Of a stretch of DNA of 64,000 bases, positions 33,020 to 45,175 are shown piece by piece. Both the position numbers and the translations under genes were made by a program. The stretch is from the NCBI GenBank assembly GCA_025267735.1, contig CM046297.1, positions 32,824,011 to 32,888,010 of the forward strand, written 5' to 3'. Every line of letters begins with the position of its first letter. Positions within the stretch are counted from its first letter, which is position 1. Below the pieces are notes generated by a model. The model did not search any database and was not told the origin of the DNA. It worked only from the letters and a program-made list of their open reading frames with translations. This DNA comes from Mactra quadrangularis. Lineage: Eukaryota > Mollusca > Bivalvia > Venerida > Mactridae.

Positions 33020-35100
33020 TATTCACACTTTCACTTGTTAATTGATTTTGTATCCGTAAAGTTGTATTAAGGTACAAGAATATGTTTGTTTTAATGAAGA
33101 CCTAACCATTCCCCTAAGAAGCAACATTCACTGACAAAAGAATGCGATAAACTACCTTAACTTATTTCGTTTCTCTGTAATTAACTGTTTCAAATATTAG
33201 TTTTATTAAATAAGTCGCAATTTAGGTTGTTTATAAATTGGGAAATGCAATATTAATTGGAAATTAGATGAAAGTTAAACAGGATGTGGTAAAATAACCC
33301 AGAATCTAATTAATCGTGATTAAAGATATAAAAACTTTAACTTTTAGTCTAAACAATAAACGAATGTTCTTTGTCAATTTATTAATGTAATGTTCAGTAT
33401 TTGTAAACACGTGAGCATGAGTTTTATTTATACTGAAGTATGGGTATCACATATCTGTTTAAATTCTTAAGTTTCGATCGATAGAAAGTTTTTAGCATAT
33501 TGTTTACGCGAACTCAGTAAATTTAATTTATTTATTTATTAACTCCATTGCTGAACTGCATGACAAGCTTTTTACAATTGAGTATAAACAAATAGCGATT
33601 TTTTTTTCAAATTCATTGAACCGATATTATGCGACATGTGATTTTTTCTTAAATCTGGACTACCAGGATGTCATCTTATATATACGAAGTAATAAATAGA
33701 AACACACATAAATATTAACAATATAAACAACAATTATTAGTATTTAAGAAAAAACTGAATGAAACAACAATGGAAGTGTAAGATTAATAGAGTAAACAGC
33801 AGGTATTTGTTACTGATAATATGACATTAAGAAAATCAAAGTGCTGAAATCACTGAAAGTACTGAATGAATGATTTACTGAAAGTTTGCCTCATTTAATT
33901 TAGGACAGATAACAATTGGTTATAGCTTGACTGTGGGATCATTGCCTTGCCCTTATATCGAAAAGTAAATACGTGTATATTCAAGTAAAAAATGCATTAT
34001 TTGAATCAAATATTTTTATCAATAAGATCTAGTGGTAATTTTATAGCATTTTACCAATCACAAATTATACTCTATTTAAGTGACTAATTGTATGGGATGA
34101 GAAGGTTCTTGAAGTAGAAAACTAACCAGCGCTACTTTAGGAAATTGTAAAAAATCCTTTTTAAAAATTGTTACCTATTATTTTAAGGCTTATGACAATG
34201 AAATGTAGATTTCCTTATATTTATCAAATTTATCTCTTTTTTAAATTTAGAACATTCATTTTCATGTGAGTGTATTTATATAATAAACATGCTTAACATC
34301 ATTTCCAGCAAACTAAAATATTGTCTGATTTTATTAAAGGAAGTCTAGATTTAAAATAGAATATTGAAAATTATATCAAAATATAAACAAAAGCGTTGAA
34401 AATATCAATTTTAACTAATTTAATTCTCGTCTGTGATTAAATGGACTTTATGACACTAACCATTTTTGTTCTAGCATGCAGTTTATGACGTCTGGCTTGA
34501 AATCAACCGCTGGTTAATATATAGCTTGTCATAACAAAGCTTGTTTATAATGTTACCATTAAAAATCCCATCATGATAAAAAGCTGTTTTCATGTCTATC
34601 TTACTAAAACATTTTAAAGAGGAACGCAACTTTTATACCTGGTTTTGAAGTAAGATAGAATTCTCCTTATACATAACATTGTTTTTGACTAAGAAAAGTG
34701 ATATCTAACTGTACACTGTATTTTTAACATTTTATCTATGTCGTGTTATGGTAATCGAATTATATAAACTAATACTTTGTATGGACAAATCAAAATTAAA
34801 ATATTTTTTATATCTAAGGGAGATAATAACTTTCTTTCATAAAAGTTTTATAAATAACCCAGCTACAGGATGTTGATTAAAAATAATGAACATTTTGTAA
34901 TGAATGAAAGATATCATATTTAGTAATCATATCATGATTCATGAAAATTCGGCATTTTGTATTACTTTGAGATTTTTTCTTTTAGATAAAGTTAGTTTCT
35001 CACATGTATTTTGGTCAAATATACGACGACCAGCTCTTCCTACTATAGGTTTCCTGGACACTTTTTCCATCACTAGTACTAACTTACCCTACCACGAGGC
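33020..35100. other. AT-rich intergenic region
   Basis: I see no exon, RNA gene or element end in this stretch. Confidence 0.4.
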
Positions 35101-35130
35101 CGACAACTCATGTATACGGTATGAACTACC

Positions 35131-35198
35131 GCGACCGGACTCGAACAAGTGATCTCCAGATTCGTAGTCAGACATGCTAACCACTACGCCACGGCCGC
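35131..35198 (-). repeat. tRNA-Arg(ACG)-like sequence (SINE head or tRNA pseudogene)
   Basis: On the minus strand the acceptor ends GCGGCCG and CGGTCGC pair fully, with one G-U. The anticodon loop CTACGAA has ACG in place. The D stem has mismatches, the T stem is weak, and the total is only 68 nt, so a pseudogene or SINE head is more likely than an active tRNA gene. Confidence 0.5.
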
Positions 35199-36056
35199 TA
35201 CTTCCTACCATGAATAAAACTGAAGTTAATTCCATGCTGAAAATCCAAAAGCGTTGTTACTGCATGACAGTTTTATTGTTATTTACATTAGAGTCCTTCA
35301 TATTCCCGGTCTTTTTAAAACAGATCACTTGATTGAGATAAATAGCTTCTATGGATTTCACATAAGTAAATCATCCAGATATTTGTCGTTATTAAAGTTA
35401 AAGTTTTACACAAATACAACAACAAACAACTGATTCCCTATCGGAAATGTTTGTTAATGTAGAAATGATAAGAAAAAACGTTCCACAATATTTTTGCAAA
35501 AAGTCAAAGTGGCAATGTTTCACCATTTCAATAGTATTTGTATATTTAGACTAAAGCTTGGTAATTTCATTTTGATACAAGCACCTGTGGTTGAAACAGA
35601 AACTCGAAGTTTAGTAAACGTCTGTATTTTGAGTTGAAGTTTTGAGTTTTACGGTATTAGTCATTTATACATTGGGTATAACACCGTCAACACAATTTTA
35701 GGTTATTTTACGTCGGCAAGCGCACCTAACCTCTGTTTTCTTGACCAATCCTTTCACATGGCCGACAATATTCAATATACCTTATTAATAGAGATAATTT
35801 GACATAATTGACGATATTTCATGGCAGGGTATAACCACCATAGGAAGGAATCCAGTCCATGGCCACATCGGCCACACTGTATTCAAGATCCCGGCGAGCT
35901 ACCGACTGTGCTGTCTCAGGTGGACAGTTCAATATTCACTGTCCATTGACTGCATCATTTTGACTTATAGGAGTTTATATTAGTTCGATTGTGGAACAAG
36001 TTATCAAAATTTAGATGAGACACTTTCGAGTCCGCTTCCTGGTCCCGAGTACTGCG

Positions 36057-36530
36057 CTAGTAGGATAAAGATTCTTTCAATTGCAAAAGAGCAGACTTCC
36101 AAACACCTGGAATGTCATCACCACATTTGGAAATTTCCCGAATGATATTTGTTCCAATTATCATAGGAATATCATCATTTGATTTCACATCAGTAACAAG
36201 TACTAAAGTATTTATAACAGGTTCCATAAAATCAAGTTTAATTTCAGCTTCAATGAACCCTATATATGGAACTTTACCTCCATTAGCACAATATACCTCA
36301 AGACCTAACTTATCTAATGACTTCAACGGTGCTCTATTAGTCATATCAAAATAAAATTTACTATTGATAGTTGTAATTTGAGAGCCACTATCAATCAAAG
36401 CTTTGCAAGGTACATCATTGATCTGAACATAAGTAGAATTAATCGGACCAACTAATTTCTCAAAGATTCCAGAATTGTTACAATTGAGGCTTTTGTCAAT
36501 TTTGAAACCCTCATCAGCCTCATCGGTGAG
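36057..36530 (-). pseudogene. Retropepsin (aspartic protease) of a Ty3-like retroelement, fragment
   Basis: The minus frame has the active-site motif ALIDSGSQITTI and, later, IPMIIGTNIIRE, the hydrophobic-glycine motif of retropepsins. It lies just downstream of the gag frame on the same strand. A stop follows, and no reverse transcriptase is found further left, so the element is truncated after the protease. The frame is open upstream of the first ATG, as expected for a Gag-Pol fusion. Confidence 0.75.
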
Positions 36531-36604
36531 AGTTACTTCTCGTTTAAATCATGGCTACTGCCCCTGTTAAAACCCGATCTTCAAAAATACCTACCTCGAC
36601 CTCT

Positions 36605-37747
36605 CTATCCTCTTCCTCTATCATTGTATCTACCAGCATCAGCTTTCTTCTCCATCTCTTCCATCTTCAACTTCATATCTTTCAGCTGTTCCGATAATTC
36701 CCTAATTACAACATTACTACTGTCTAACTGTTGACTATTTACCTGATTACCTGTACCTGTTCTTAATTTAATATCCTGTTCTTCCTTCCTTACCTGAATA
36801 ACTAAATTTCTAAAACAATTGGCAGTTTCAAAATAAATTCTAGTATTATTGCGTAATTCCTCATTGTAAATATATTTCCAAAATCTGTTAATTAATAAAG
36901 TTTCCCTTTGATGCTCCATAACTTGGCCCTTGTCAATAGTTAATTTTAATAAACCCTCTAACCTAACACTCCAGTCGGATATACTTTCATCCGTATGTTG
37001 TACCGATTGGTAAAATTCAGCAATATTAGATTCCCCACTTTTTACATGACCGTATATATTATCTAACTTTAAAATAATCTCCCTCGATGTCGCCAATGGA
37101 TCAATGGTTAATAAGATTTTTCTTGCATTACCACTTATTAAATTCCTAATACCCTGTCTAACTACTTCTTCGCTGTAAACATTCATTTTCAAAATCGCTT
37201 CCACTTCTACCCTCCATTCATCATAAGTATTCTCAGTTAGCTTTGGAATATTAGGTTTCATAAATCTGTACCTGTCATAACAATTAGCAGTCATATCACT
37301 ATCTAACTCCTCCATCATCCTTCCATGGTCATTCAATCTCTTATTAATCTCATCTCTCTCTTTACTCAACCTTTCAAGTTTATCCTTCCTTAACCTTTCA
37401 CGACTACATCTCTTTCTTTCAATCTCATCACTCATTTTTCTCTCCTTTTCTCTCAGTTCACGTATCTCTCTTTCTAAATCTTTCACCTCTACATCACTAT
37501 CACTTAAATCTTCATCAACATGCTCACCATCTAATTCATACAACTTTCTATCCAAGCACTTGAAAGTCTCATCAATATCACACATTCTCTTACTCTTAGC
37601 TCCTTTCTCCCCATCTCTGCTTTCACTTCCTAACTTTCCCTTCATGTCTCTCTTAAGTGTCCTTTCTAACTCTTTAATCTCCTTCTCCCTTCTCTTATTA
37701 TCTCTTACAAGTGCTCTCAACTCTCTTTCACTTAACTTTTCAGCCAT
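36605..37747 (-). CDS. Gag-like protein of a Ty3-like retroelement (380 aa)
   Basis: The first about 165 residues are almost wholly charged (K, R, E, D) and form a long coiled coil. From about residue 165 there is a capsid-like helical domain (FMKPNIPKLTENTYDEWRVE, ILLTIDPLATSREIILKLDN, YGHVKSGESNIAEFYQSVQ). This resembles Ty3 and PNMA-type Gag. The end is RYNDRGRG; no CCHC zinc knuckle is present. The protease follows about 75 bp downstream in another frame. It is a single intact frame, unlike the rest of this element. A domesticated Gag is possible but not shown. Confidence 0.7.
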   Translation of the reverse strand: MAEKLSERELRALVRDNKRREKEIKELERTLKRDMKGKLGSESRDGEKGAKSKRMCDIDETFKCLDRKLYELDGEHVDEDLSDSDVEVKDLEREIRELREKERKMSDEIERKRCSRERLRKDKLERLSKERDEINKRLNDHGRMMEELDSDMTANCYDRYRFMKPNIPKLTENTYDEWRVEVEAILKMNVYSEEVVRQGIRNLISGNARKILLTIDPLATSREIILKLDNIYGHVKSGESNIAEFYQSVQHTDESISDWSVRLEGLLKLTIDKGQVMEHQRETLLINRFWKYIYNEELRNNTRIYFETANCFRNLVIQVRKEEQDIKLRTGTGNQVNSQQLDSSNVVIRELSEQLKDMKLKMEEMEKKADAGRYNDRGRG

Positions 37748-39960
37748 AGTGTTAATATCAATTAATATCTTTAAGGATATAAACAGTTAAGGTTCAAACT
37801 TTACATCAGTTGCATATGTATATTTAATCACAATACAACAAAGCAATCATATATCTAATTGAATCAATTTTCTTAACCCCAAGAATGATTAATTGATATC
37901 AAAACAAACAAGTTCACATAATACCATTATCAAACATGTTTAAATATATTCCATCTCACTGAATATCAATTAGACAACAAACAAAGTCTCCAATACCCCA
38001 ATTCAAATACAAATCTATTCAAATTCCACTTCACAACAAACAAAGTATTCAATACTACAATTCAAATCTAACTCAAGTACAGACAATAAGAGAATTAATT
38101 CAACAATCACTTCTCCAGTAAATCAATTCAAATTCAAATCCAATTCAAATACAAAACAAATCTCTATCTAATACAACATTCACATAAGACAGTTATATTG
38201 CTTAGAATTATGACCAAACAAATAAATGCCAAATTAATCAATCAAATCTTACTATCAACAATCAACTCTGTGCCTCTCAACTACTACAACCCAACAACAA
38301 AATCTAATTCTATGATCAAATACTTAAATGTTATTGACCGATAACATCAATGACGTCACATAAATAACAATACGAAATCCACTAAGCCTCAAAACACCAA
38401 AGTAATGTGTCAAAACACCAAAACTATAACTTCACTCTACACAAAATCACCTAAACATAATATTCAAAGACAACAAAATAAATCAACAACCTGATTGTAT
38501 AGCAACAATCTCAACCACCAATCATATTACAACAAATTGTCTAAACAATCTCAACCACCAATCATATCAAGCTGATTGCATAACAACAAATTGTCCAAAC
38601 TATCTTAACAACCAATCAAATCAGGAGAACAAACAATCCCAACTAAACACAACTACTATCAAGGCTAATAAACAATGATCAACCGAACTATATAAATACA
38701 TAAATGTTACATAAGTCCCGTCAATGTACTCATTCAATAATAATTAGGATTTAATCCCAACAAATACTAAACTCAAGTACACAAAATGACAAAATTCAAT
38801 AATAAATCAACCAACTATACCAACAACATACAACAAAACACATATGCACTACTACCCAAATCAATTGAATCAAACGAAAACATTAATGCTATCAATTAAA
38901 TCATTAAGTCATACAACAGATTCAATTTCAATAGATAGTACATAAGTAATAATACAAATCAATTAAATTCAATTCAATAATGCAATTGTGTTCAAATAAT
39001 GTTTAAACAATTGTATCAGTATAATATACTAACACAGCAAACCCGCAAACATAATTTATACCCAACGCAAGTACACGTGTCTAGGTAAAGCACGATAAAC
39101 CTTGACATTTACTATGTATACGGATTTCGCGACTACGGTGAAAAGCAATTGCTGACGGTACGGTAAAATAATATCGGTTAAACCCTGTAAATAAAAGAGA
39201 TTAATTTTACCTGAAAACAAATTTAAACAATTGAATATAAACTCAGTACATATCGAAGTATACTGACCGTATGTAAAATCAATACACGTTAAACTAATGG
39301 CATGGTTTAAATCTAAGTTTATGAAAGGTGTAAAACTAGTTTAACAATTTAACGCTTTGAATAAGAAGTTTAAACCCAGGTAATATCGATAAACTCTACT
39401 ACACAGTAAAATAAATTCTACATTTAAACTAATACTACTGTATAAATGATGATGTATGAAAAATGAGTGTTAGAATGAATACGTAAACTCGTACATGGGC
39501 CGCGTGATGTATTCAATTGTACACAATGAAAAATTAACGCTTATAATTAAATTATACCGCGTATGGGAAAAAATACACAATTATACAATACACAAATACA
39601 ACAAGCAAAAATACAAAAGGTCAAAATAAATGTACAATACAAAATTTAAACAATGGATTGAAAAAAAATCAATGTTTAAAATTACACATAATACAAACAT
39701 ACAAAATGTACACAGTTTATGGATGAACTGTCACTCGGAGAGTTAATTTAGAAGAGTCATTCCAGCGTTGAAGCACTAGTGAATGTAATAATGAAAGTTA
39801 ACACTAGCTAGCATAGAAAAGAAGAATCACACGCGCTCCGGAGAAATGATTAAACAAAATATTTTGGCCAATGGGAAGTATACCATTATAGAATGCAGCA
39901 TGCTCCTCTTCACGAAACAAATATCACAACATCAAATCACATCCTCATACTTGTAAAACA
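37748..39960 (-). other. Leader of the minus-strand retroelement: strand-skewed, repetitive
   Basis: The plus strand here is strongly A- and C-rich and poor in G. Phrases such as CTCAACCACCAATCATAT and CAACAAATTGTC recur in imperfect tandem between about 38500 and 38610. There is no ORF. This may be the untranslated leader between primer-binding site and gag, although 2.2 kb would be long. Confidence 0.4.
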
Positions 39961-39961
39961 T

Positions 39962-39976
39962 CAACGTTGGGCGCCA
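39962..39976 (-). promoter_or_regulatory. Possible primer-binding site of the minus-strand retroelement
   Basis: On the minus strand TGGCGCCCAACGTTG follows ...GGCGACAA. A TGGCGCC start one base after an ACA end is the usual layout at an LTR border. No second LTR was found to confirm it. Confidence 0.35.
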
Positions 39977-40941
39977 TTGTCGCCGACCATCCCAGCCATG
40001 GGTCGTGGTTACAGCAAGAAAACAACAAGTCTTGGTAGTTTGGTAGTTACTTGTATATTTAATGTAGAAGAATGGTGATTTTAATGAAACCAATATAGTT
40101 TGTAAATATATAGATAAATCTGAAAATAAATACAACACTGAATTAAAAGGTAGTCAAGGACACGTGGTCATGATATAAAATGAGTTACAATTTAACAGTC
40201 TTGGTTATGAAAGATTTAAAAACAATTTAGATTAAGCTGAAGACGGAAATAATAACATAAAGTAATAATTATTCAATAATTTACAAACAAAGTGAAAAAC
40301 AAATAAATATTCAATTGTAATTCAAAAGAGTGAAAATCTATCTAAATACCTGGTTCGGTTTAATACACAACCAGAACAACTGGTTCAAGTGAAGCATAGT
40401 GGCAGAGTGACTAAAAGTTTATCGTGCGCGGTTATCGGAAAAATGGTCACGTGATTGGTGGTACGATAATGAAATGAAATGAAGTGTTAAATATTCGATG
40501 TTTTAGTATTGTTAATGAGATGGTAATGGAAATACTAACTGTCTACAAATACACTACATAGAAAAACTAACGATATAAATCTACCTATGACATGGACACC
40601 CCACGTTTTGCTCTATAAAGTGGTCTGGGATTTGTTTACGTTTCATCAATATACTTCCTGTCAATTCTTGGCCTTGGTTCTTTGGCCTGGGACTGGTCAC
40701 GTTTCACAAATAACAGCTTTTTGCAGCAGTTATTGTGAGTAGGACAGGGATATTTAAAAAGCAATCATAATCGCGGTTCACTGTTTTGTTAGGTCATATT
40801 TGTTACCCAATAATATAACGGCTAGTACTTCCAACTTGTTATTGAGTTGTGACAAATTGGCTGAATAACTGACTTATTGACAAGTAGTACCAGTTTATAC
40901 TTACATTGTATTTATATATATTTTGGAATATTTTTTTCGGA

Positions 40942-42396
40942 ATGGCCCAAATAATTCAATCAATCAAAATTAATGATGCAAGTAGTAAAGAACTTCAGAC
41001 TATTCCTGGTGTGGGCCCCAATTTTAGGCAACATCCGCCAATTACCCGGCATAATGTCGATGAAATTAGACAATTTAGGGTAACGCCTCAAATTATTGAT
41101 CTAATAGATTTTAGTTATGATGAGGAAGTCGATCTAGATAGAGGTGATAGAGTAAGTGATGTCTATATCCAGAGGTTAAGGCAAGCCCAGGGCATTGATA
41201 CCAGGGCTAGTACTTCGGAGTCTGGTATCACGTCTACACCAAGGAAATCGGTCACCGAATCTGATTTAAGGGGAACCAGGGAAGTAATTAAAGGATGTAA
41301 CTGATCTAATAGTAGGCTATGAGAAATCACATACTCCTGAACGTTCCACTCTTGCTGGAGATGATAATGTATTTGGTGCTAGACCCAAAAAAACGGGAAG
41401 CTAGACCAGTTTTTGTACCTCCAGCGCGGAGGAATAGGAACAATGTTTCTCCATCATCCATCCGAGATGGCCTACCAAAGGAGGAAAATCGCAGGACCGA
41501 GTTTGCTATCTGGATCCGGATATGGAAGCGCTTATTCGGGGCACTTTAGAAACCAACAAGGCTTTAGCAGAAGTTCTTAGGGGGACCGTCAACAGGACAG
41601 GGACACAGTGAATAGAAGGGCAGCTGTAAATGCTCTCAGAACATTCTAAGTTTCCAAAAACCTTTGTTTTGATGGGATGGGTGAATGGACTACTTTCATA
41701 CGAAAATTTCATAGTTACGCTTCTTTGGCAGGGTTTAGGGGGGAGGACAGAATGGACCTTATGATGTGGTGTTTGTCTGGTAGAGCAGCAGAATATTTCT
41801 CTAATTTGCTAGATAGACATGCTACACTGAGATTCTATGATGTCCTTACTCTACTAACCCAAAGATATGGTAGAAAAGATTTAGTGGAGACACTTATGGC
41901 AGAATTTCAGGCGGAAAAACAAAATCCGGATGAAAGCTTGGATGATTGGGCAGATATGATTGAGGACCTGGCTTATAGGGCATTTCCGGAACTCTCCCAA
42001 GAACGCGTAATGCAACTCACTATTATGCGTTTATGCCAAGGTTGCTTGGACAAGGAGGCCGGACACCACACCATTACCGGACCCACCCGTCTAAATTCAG
42101 TTTAGTCAGCCTTAGAGGAAATAAGGTGGTTCCAACTGAATCAAAAAGTTGTATTTGGTCGTCAGTCTAAATCGGTCAAAGCTGTTTGGAGGGGAGATGA
42201 CTCTGTCCTCCATGAATTTGAAGATTCGGGTCTCATTCCTGCCAATCAAGCACTGACCACGAATAGATCAAATGACCAAACATTCCAAGCCCCAAACACG
42301 CAAAACATTTCGGAAAGAGTAACTAAATTAGAAGTAAAATTGAATAAAGTATTAGGGATGTTGGGGGACTTAAAAACAAAATTAAATAAATTTTAA
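40942..42396 (+). pseudogene. Gag of a Ty3-like retroelement with N-terminal helix-hairpin-helix, broken
   Basis: The start MAQIIQSIKI leads into NDASSKELQTIPGVGPNF, a ComEA-type helix-hairpin-helix DNA-binding motif. The frame is broken between 41305 and 41676 by shifts. From about 41677 the capsid-like part reads EWTTFIRKFHSYASLAG, MDLMMWCLSGRAAEYFSNLL, TLLTQRYGRKDLVETLMAEF and DESLDDWADMIEDLAYRAF. An in-frame TAG at 42103-42105 interrupts it. The same frame then continues to a stop at 42394, ending in a coiled coil (ERVTKLEVKLNKVLGMLGDL). The first ATG of the open frame is at 40906; the one at 40942 is preferred because the motif starts there. Confidence 0.75.
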
Positions 42397-42403
42397 GTCT
42401 AAA

Positions 42404-42586
42404 ATGAATGCTCGCATCCTGCTTGAAACTGATGCACCGTACCTGTCTCCCAGATCGGATTTAGGTTGTATTCATCTTTTATTCTTGGGAGATGTGGGCA
42501 AGTTCTCGGCTGATAAAAAAGGCATGAAGTTAGTTGAGTTTATCCATCTATCTTTAGAGAATGCTACCAGGTTGCATGGATTCTAG
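42404..42586 (+). pseudogene. TatD-family nuclease C-terminal fragment inside the retroelement
   Basis: The 60-residue frame has ILLETDAPYLSP, the metal-binding aspartate block of TatD metal-dependent DNases. After a spacer it ends ENATRLHGF, the family's usual C-terminus, directly at a stop. Only the last quarter of a TatD protein is present. It sits between gag and an integrase fragment, so the internal part of the element was deleted and the TatD domain was probably encoded by the element itself. Histidines of the N-terminal metal site are absent. Confidence 0.7.
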
Positions 42587-42626
42587 TGGGATAGGTTTTT
42601 CGGTATTTTTATATTTGGGTTTTTCA

Positions 42627-42890
42627 AAATTTATAAATTCATACGGTCAGGTAGAAAGATTAAATAGGACCTTATTGGACTCTGTGAGGTGTTTCGTCCA
42701 TAAATCTCCTCAGATAGTTGGAGCCCTCCGTTCATGTGTTAATCAGGTGACCGGATTCACTCCCAACAAATTAATGCTGGGAAAAGAGGTATTCCAACCT
42801 GCTGACTTGGTTTATTCTCTTAACTAAGTCCAAGCTGAGAAAGGCGGAACACAGGATGAGTATTTAGCCAGGTTGGAGGAAAAAATCAAG
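42627..42890 (+). pseudogene. Retroelement integrase fragment (C-terminal part of the core)
   Basis: The frame reads GQVERLNRTLLDSVRCFV, where the glutamate would be the third catalytic residue of the DDE triad, then TGFTPNKLMLGKEV and PADLVYSLN. A stop at 42825 interrupts it, and QDEYLARLEEKIK follows in the same frame. The first two catalytic aspartates are missing through deletion. Confidence 0.8.
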
Positions 42891-42916
42891 TATGGACTGT
42901 GCTGTGAAGCTTCTGT

Positions 42917-43320
42917 GTTAAAATCTTTTGACTTAAATTTGGGTATTCAGTTTGGTTCTTTCTAAATTTATCCTGTTATCATTTTGGACTAAATTTTGGT
43001 GTTTAATTTGGTTTTTCCTAAATTTATTTGGGGTAGGGAAATCCTCCAATCATTTAGGACGGGGAAGAGTGTAGTGAAAACCAAAATAGGTGCTCGCCTA
43101 GCGGCAACCAGCGGTGCAGCCAGCCAATCAGAGGACAGAACCTCATCACGTGAGCTGCACCACCAATCAGAAGCGAGCTCTGTCTACTTTCCACCTGCAG
43201 AGCTCACTCTTTGCACTCTTGGCTTTGGAAACTCACCTTGTACAGACGTACATTTGGAACTCAGTTCTTCACAGCGCATCATAGTAAGTGCAAGCTAGTT
43301 AAGACTTCCACATTTACTAT
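42917..43320 (+). other. 3' region of the plus-strand retroelement, possible LTR
   Basis: A roughly 67 bp unit containing TTTTG.ACTAAATTTGG and CTAAATTTAT is repeated twice (42917-43030). Beyond it is a GC-richer stretch with two CCAATCAG boxes (near 43124 and 43165) and CACGTG, which looks like LTR promoter sequence. No matching 5' LTR was found. Confidence 0.35.
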
Positions 43321-44471
43321 ATTAGGCCATGCCATACCGGAATTTAATATATAAAATAAGCGTCCGCGTAGATTTAAGAGTCCTCAATCCGAAAAAAAAC
43401 ACAAATTTGTTAGAGAATTTTTCTTGAATAATCTTGTTGTTCCGGGATTCGATAGCTGATTTTTCTCAGGATATATTGAAAGTTCCTTGTTTCAGTGTAT
43501 TTGATTAATGAAAATGTACATGTGTATGTTGTATATACTTTTTTATAGAATTACTTAGAATTATCTCACATTAATGTCATAAACATTCTTGTTCTACCAA
43601 GTACATGTACTTATTTGTGTGAATACTAGCTAAAATGGACATGTGTTATTGCTTTGGTTTGTGTGTTTTTGTAAGTAGGTACCTAGGTTTGTTAAACTTG
43701 AGTTGACGCTTAACAAAATTCCAATTTGGCATAGCCTTATTGAAATTAATAATGTATACCAAAATTAGATGCGTGGGGGATTATATTTACACAACTGGGC
43801 GACGGCAGTTGCAGATCAAAGTCTTTCGGCGTACATTGACTTTAAACAAAGCGCACAACGGCGGTATAGGAAAATAACATCAAAAGTGCGGCGCAGTAGG
43901 TGGTTATGCTAGTCGTCTCGAAATTTAAGTATTGATCTTTTTTAGATTGTAAACTAATAACTGATTATGTGCACACTTTTATATAGCCTCTTCATGATTT
44001 TGTCACTTGCCCGACCGATTTTACGCAGTTGTCCGCGGACGTGATTCTGACTAGCAGTCACTTGCCCGACCGTGGGAAGTCACTTGTCCCAGACGTCGGG
44101 CTATCCAATTTGTCGAGCCCTGAATTTTTTTAGCTCGACTATTCAAAGAATAGTGGGGCTCTCCTACTCAGCTGTGCGGAATCCTGTTGGGGTCCTATGA
44201 ATCCCTAGTCAGAACTTAATTATTAGATTACTCCGTAACATTTTGGTATACCTCCAATGATAAACAAAAAAATAAGATACAAAATTGTGATAAACAATTC
44301 ATGATTTCATAAAATTGTGGCAAATTGCCATTGAAAATTGAGGATTAAGTCCGAGTAATCCAACTGATTGGACCTACCTATTTGAAGAGTATACAAGGGA
44401 AATAACTGACTAATGTCCCTTATTCCGATGGTCACTTGACTTTAAAACCTAAATAAAACACATATATTTAC

Positions 44472-45101
44472 CTTGTAATATGCTAATGACAGTAGGTTCA
44501 TTGTAAAGTAAAGAAATTGCATTTTATAGTCTAAGTTACATGCTTACGCATGTTCACCGACTTTACAGCAATTACCCCTAGTCACTGGACTACTGAGAAG
44601 TCTTTTTACTCCGCTTATTAGTGCAGACGACAAATTGGCGCAACGGAATTATACACCCTCGCAGGTACCCATTTACACCTGGGTGGAGTGAAGCAATCGC
44701 AGGTAAATTTCTTGCTCAAGGAAATTAACAGTGCCCCTGGTGGGATTCGAACCCAGGACCTCTTGATCCCTAAGCGCGCGTCCCACCATTGAACTACTGC
44801 TCTTGCATTGCGTTTGTGACATTGAATGACATCCCATCCGCGTCATATTGTGACGTCACTAGTTTCAGCCAATCAATAGCAAGAAAGAAGTAGACCGTCT
44901 TGTATGCGATTCTTGCCATATGGAAAGCATCATCCAATGAAAATGGAGAATGTGATGACGTGTCAAATATATTACCAGACATGACGTCAACAGCGGATAT
45001 GTTGTACATTGCCTGCAGACGTAGAATCCCGTGTGAAATCTTCTGTACGACTTTCCCTGTTGTTAAATTATCGGCCATGTTTTCTATTTTGACTCTCATT
45101 G
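44472..45101 (-). pseudogene. P4HA: Degenerate duplicate of P4HA exon 3, split by a SINE
   Basis: The acceptor and coding sequence match exon 3 at 4593-4915 with several substitutions (for example LTTGKVVQ for LPTGKDVQ). The coding frame stops at the SINE after FNVTNAM; the last bases of the exon and the donor lie on the other side, at 44503-44472. No copy of exon 2 is present to the right, and only a trace of exon 1's end remains near 46520. It cannot make the normal protein. Confidence 0.85.
44504..44805 (-). mobile_element. tRNA-derived SINE inserted in the duplicated exon
   Basis: On the minus strand the head has AGTTCAATGGTGGGACGCGC and the B-box GGGTTCGAATCCCACCAGG. The body holds CCTGCGATTGCTTCACTCCA and CCCAGGTGTAAATGGGTACC, a conserved SINE domain seen across molluscs. 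CATTG flanks both sides (44499-44503 and 44806-44810). The intact exon at 4593-4915 is the empty site. Confidence 0.85.
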
Positions 45102-45175
45102 CTGAAACAACAAAGTATTCATACATTATTAGCACAGCTTTTGTGAACATATATCCCATAGACCGCAGTCGACAT

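Noticed and set aside
35131..35198. Functional tRNA-Arg(ACG) gene
   Set aside because: Acceptor stem and anticodon loop fit, but D and T stems are defective and the total length is short; kept only as a tRNA-like repeat.
43000..43298. 100-residue open frame on the plus strand
   Set aside because: It coincides with the LTR-like GC-rich stretch; codon content shows no family and there are CCAAT boxes instead.
44000..44127. Repeated CACTTGCCCGACCG phrases and TGTCGAGCCCTGA resembling a hAT terminal end
   Set aside because: Only one end could be recognised; without the opposite end or a target duplication it cannot be called an element.
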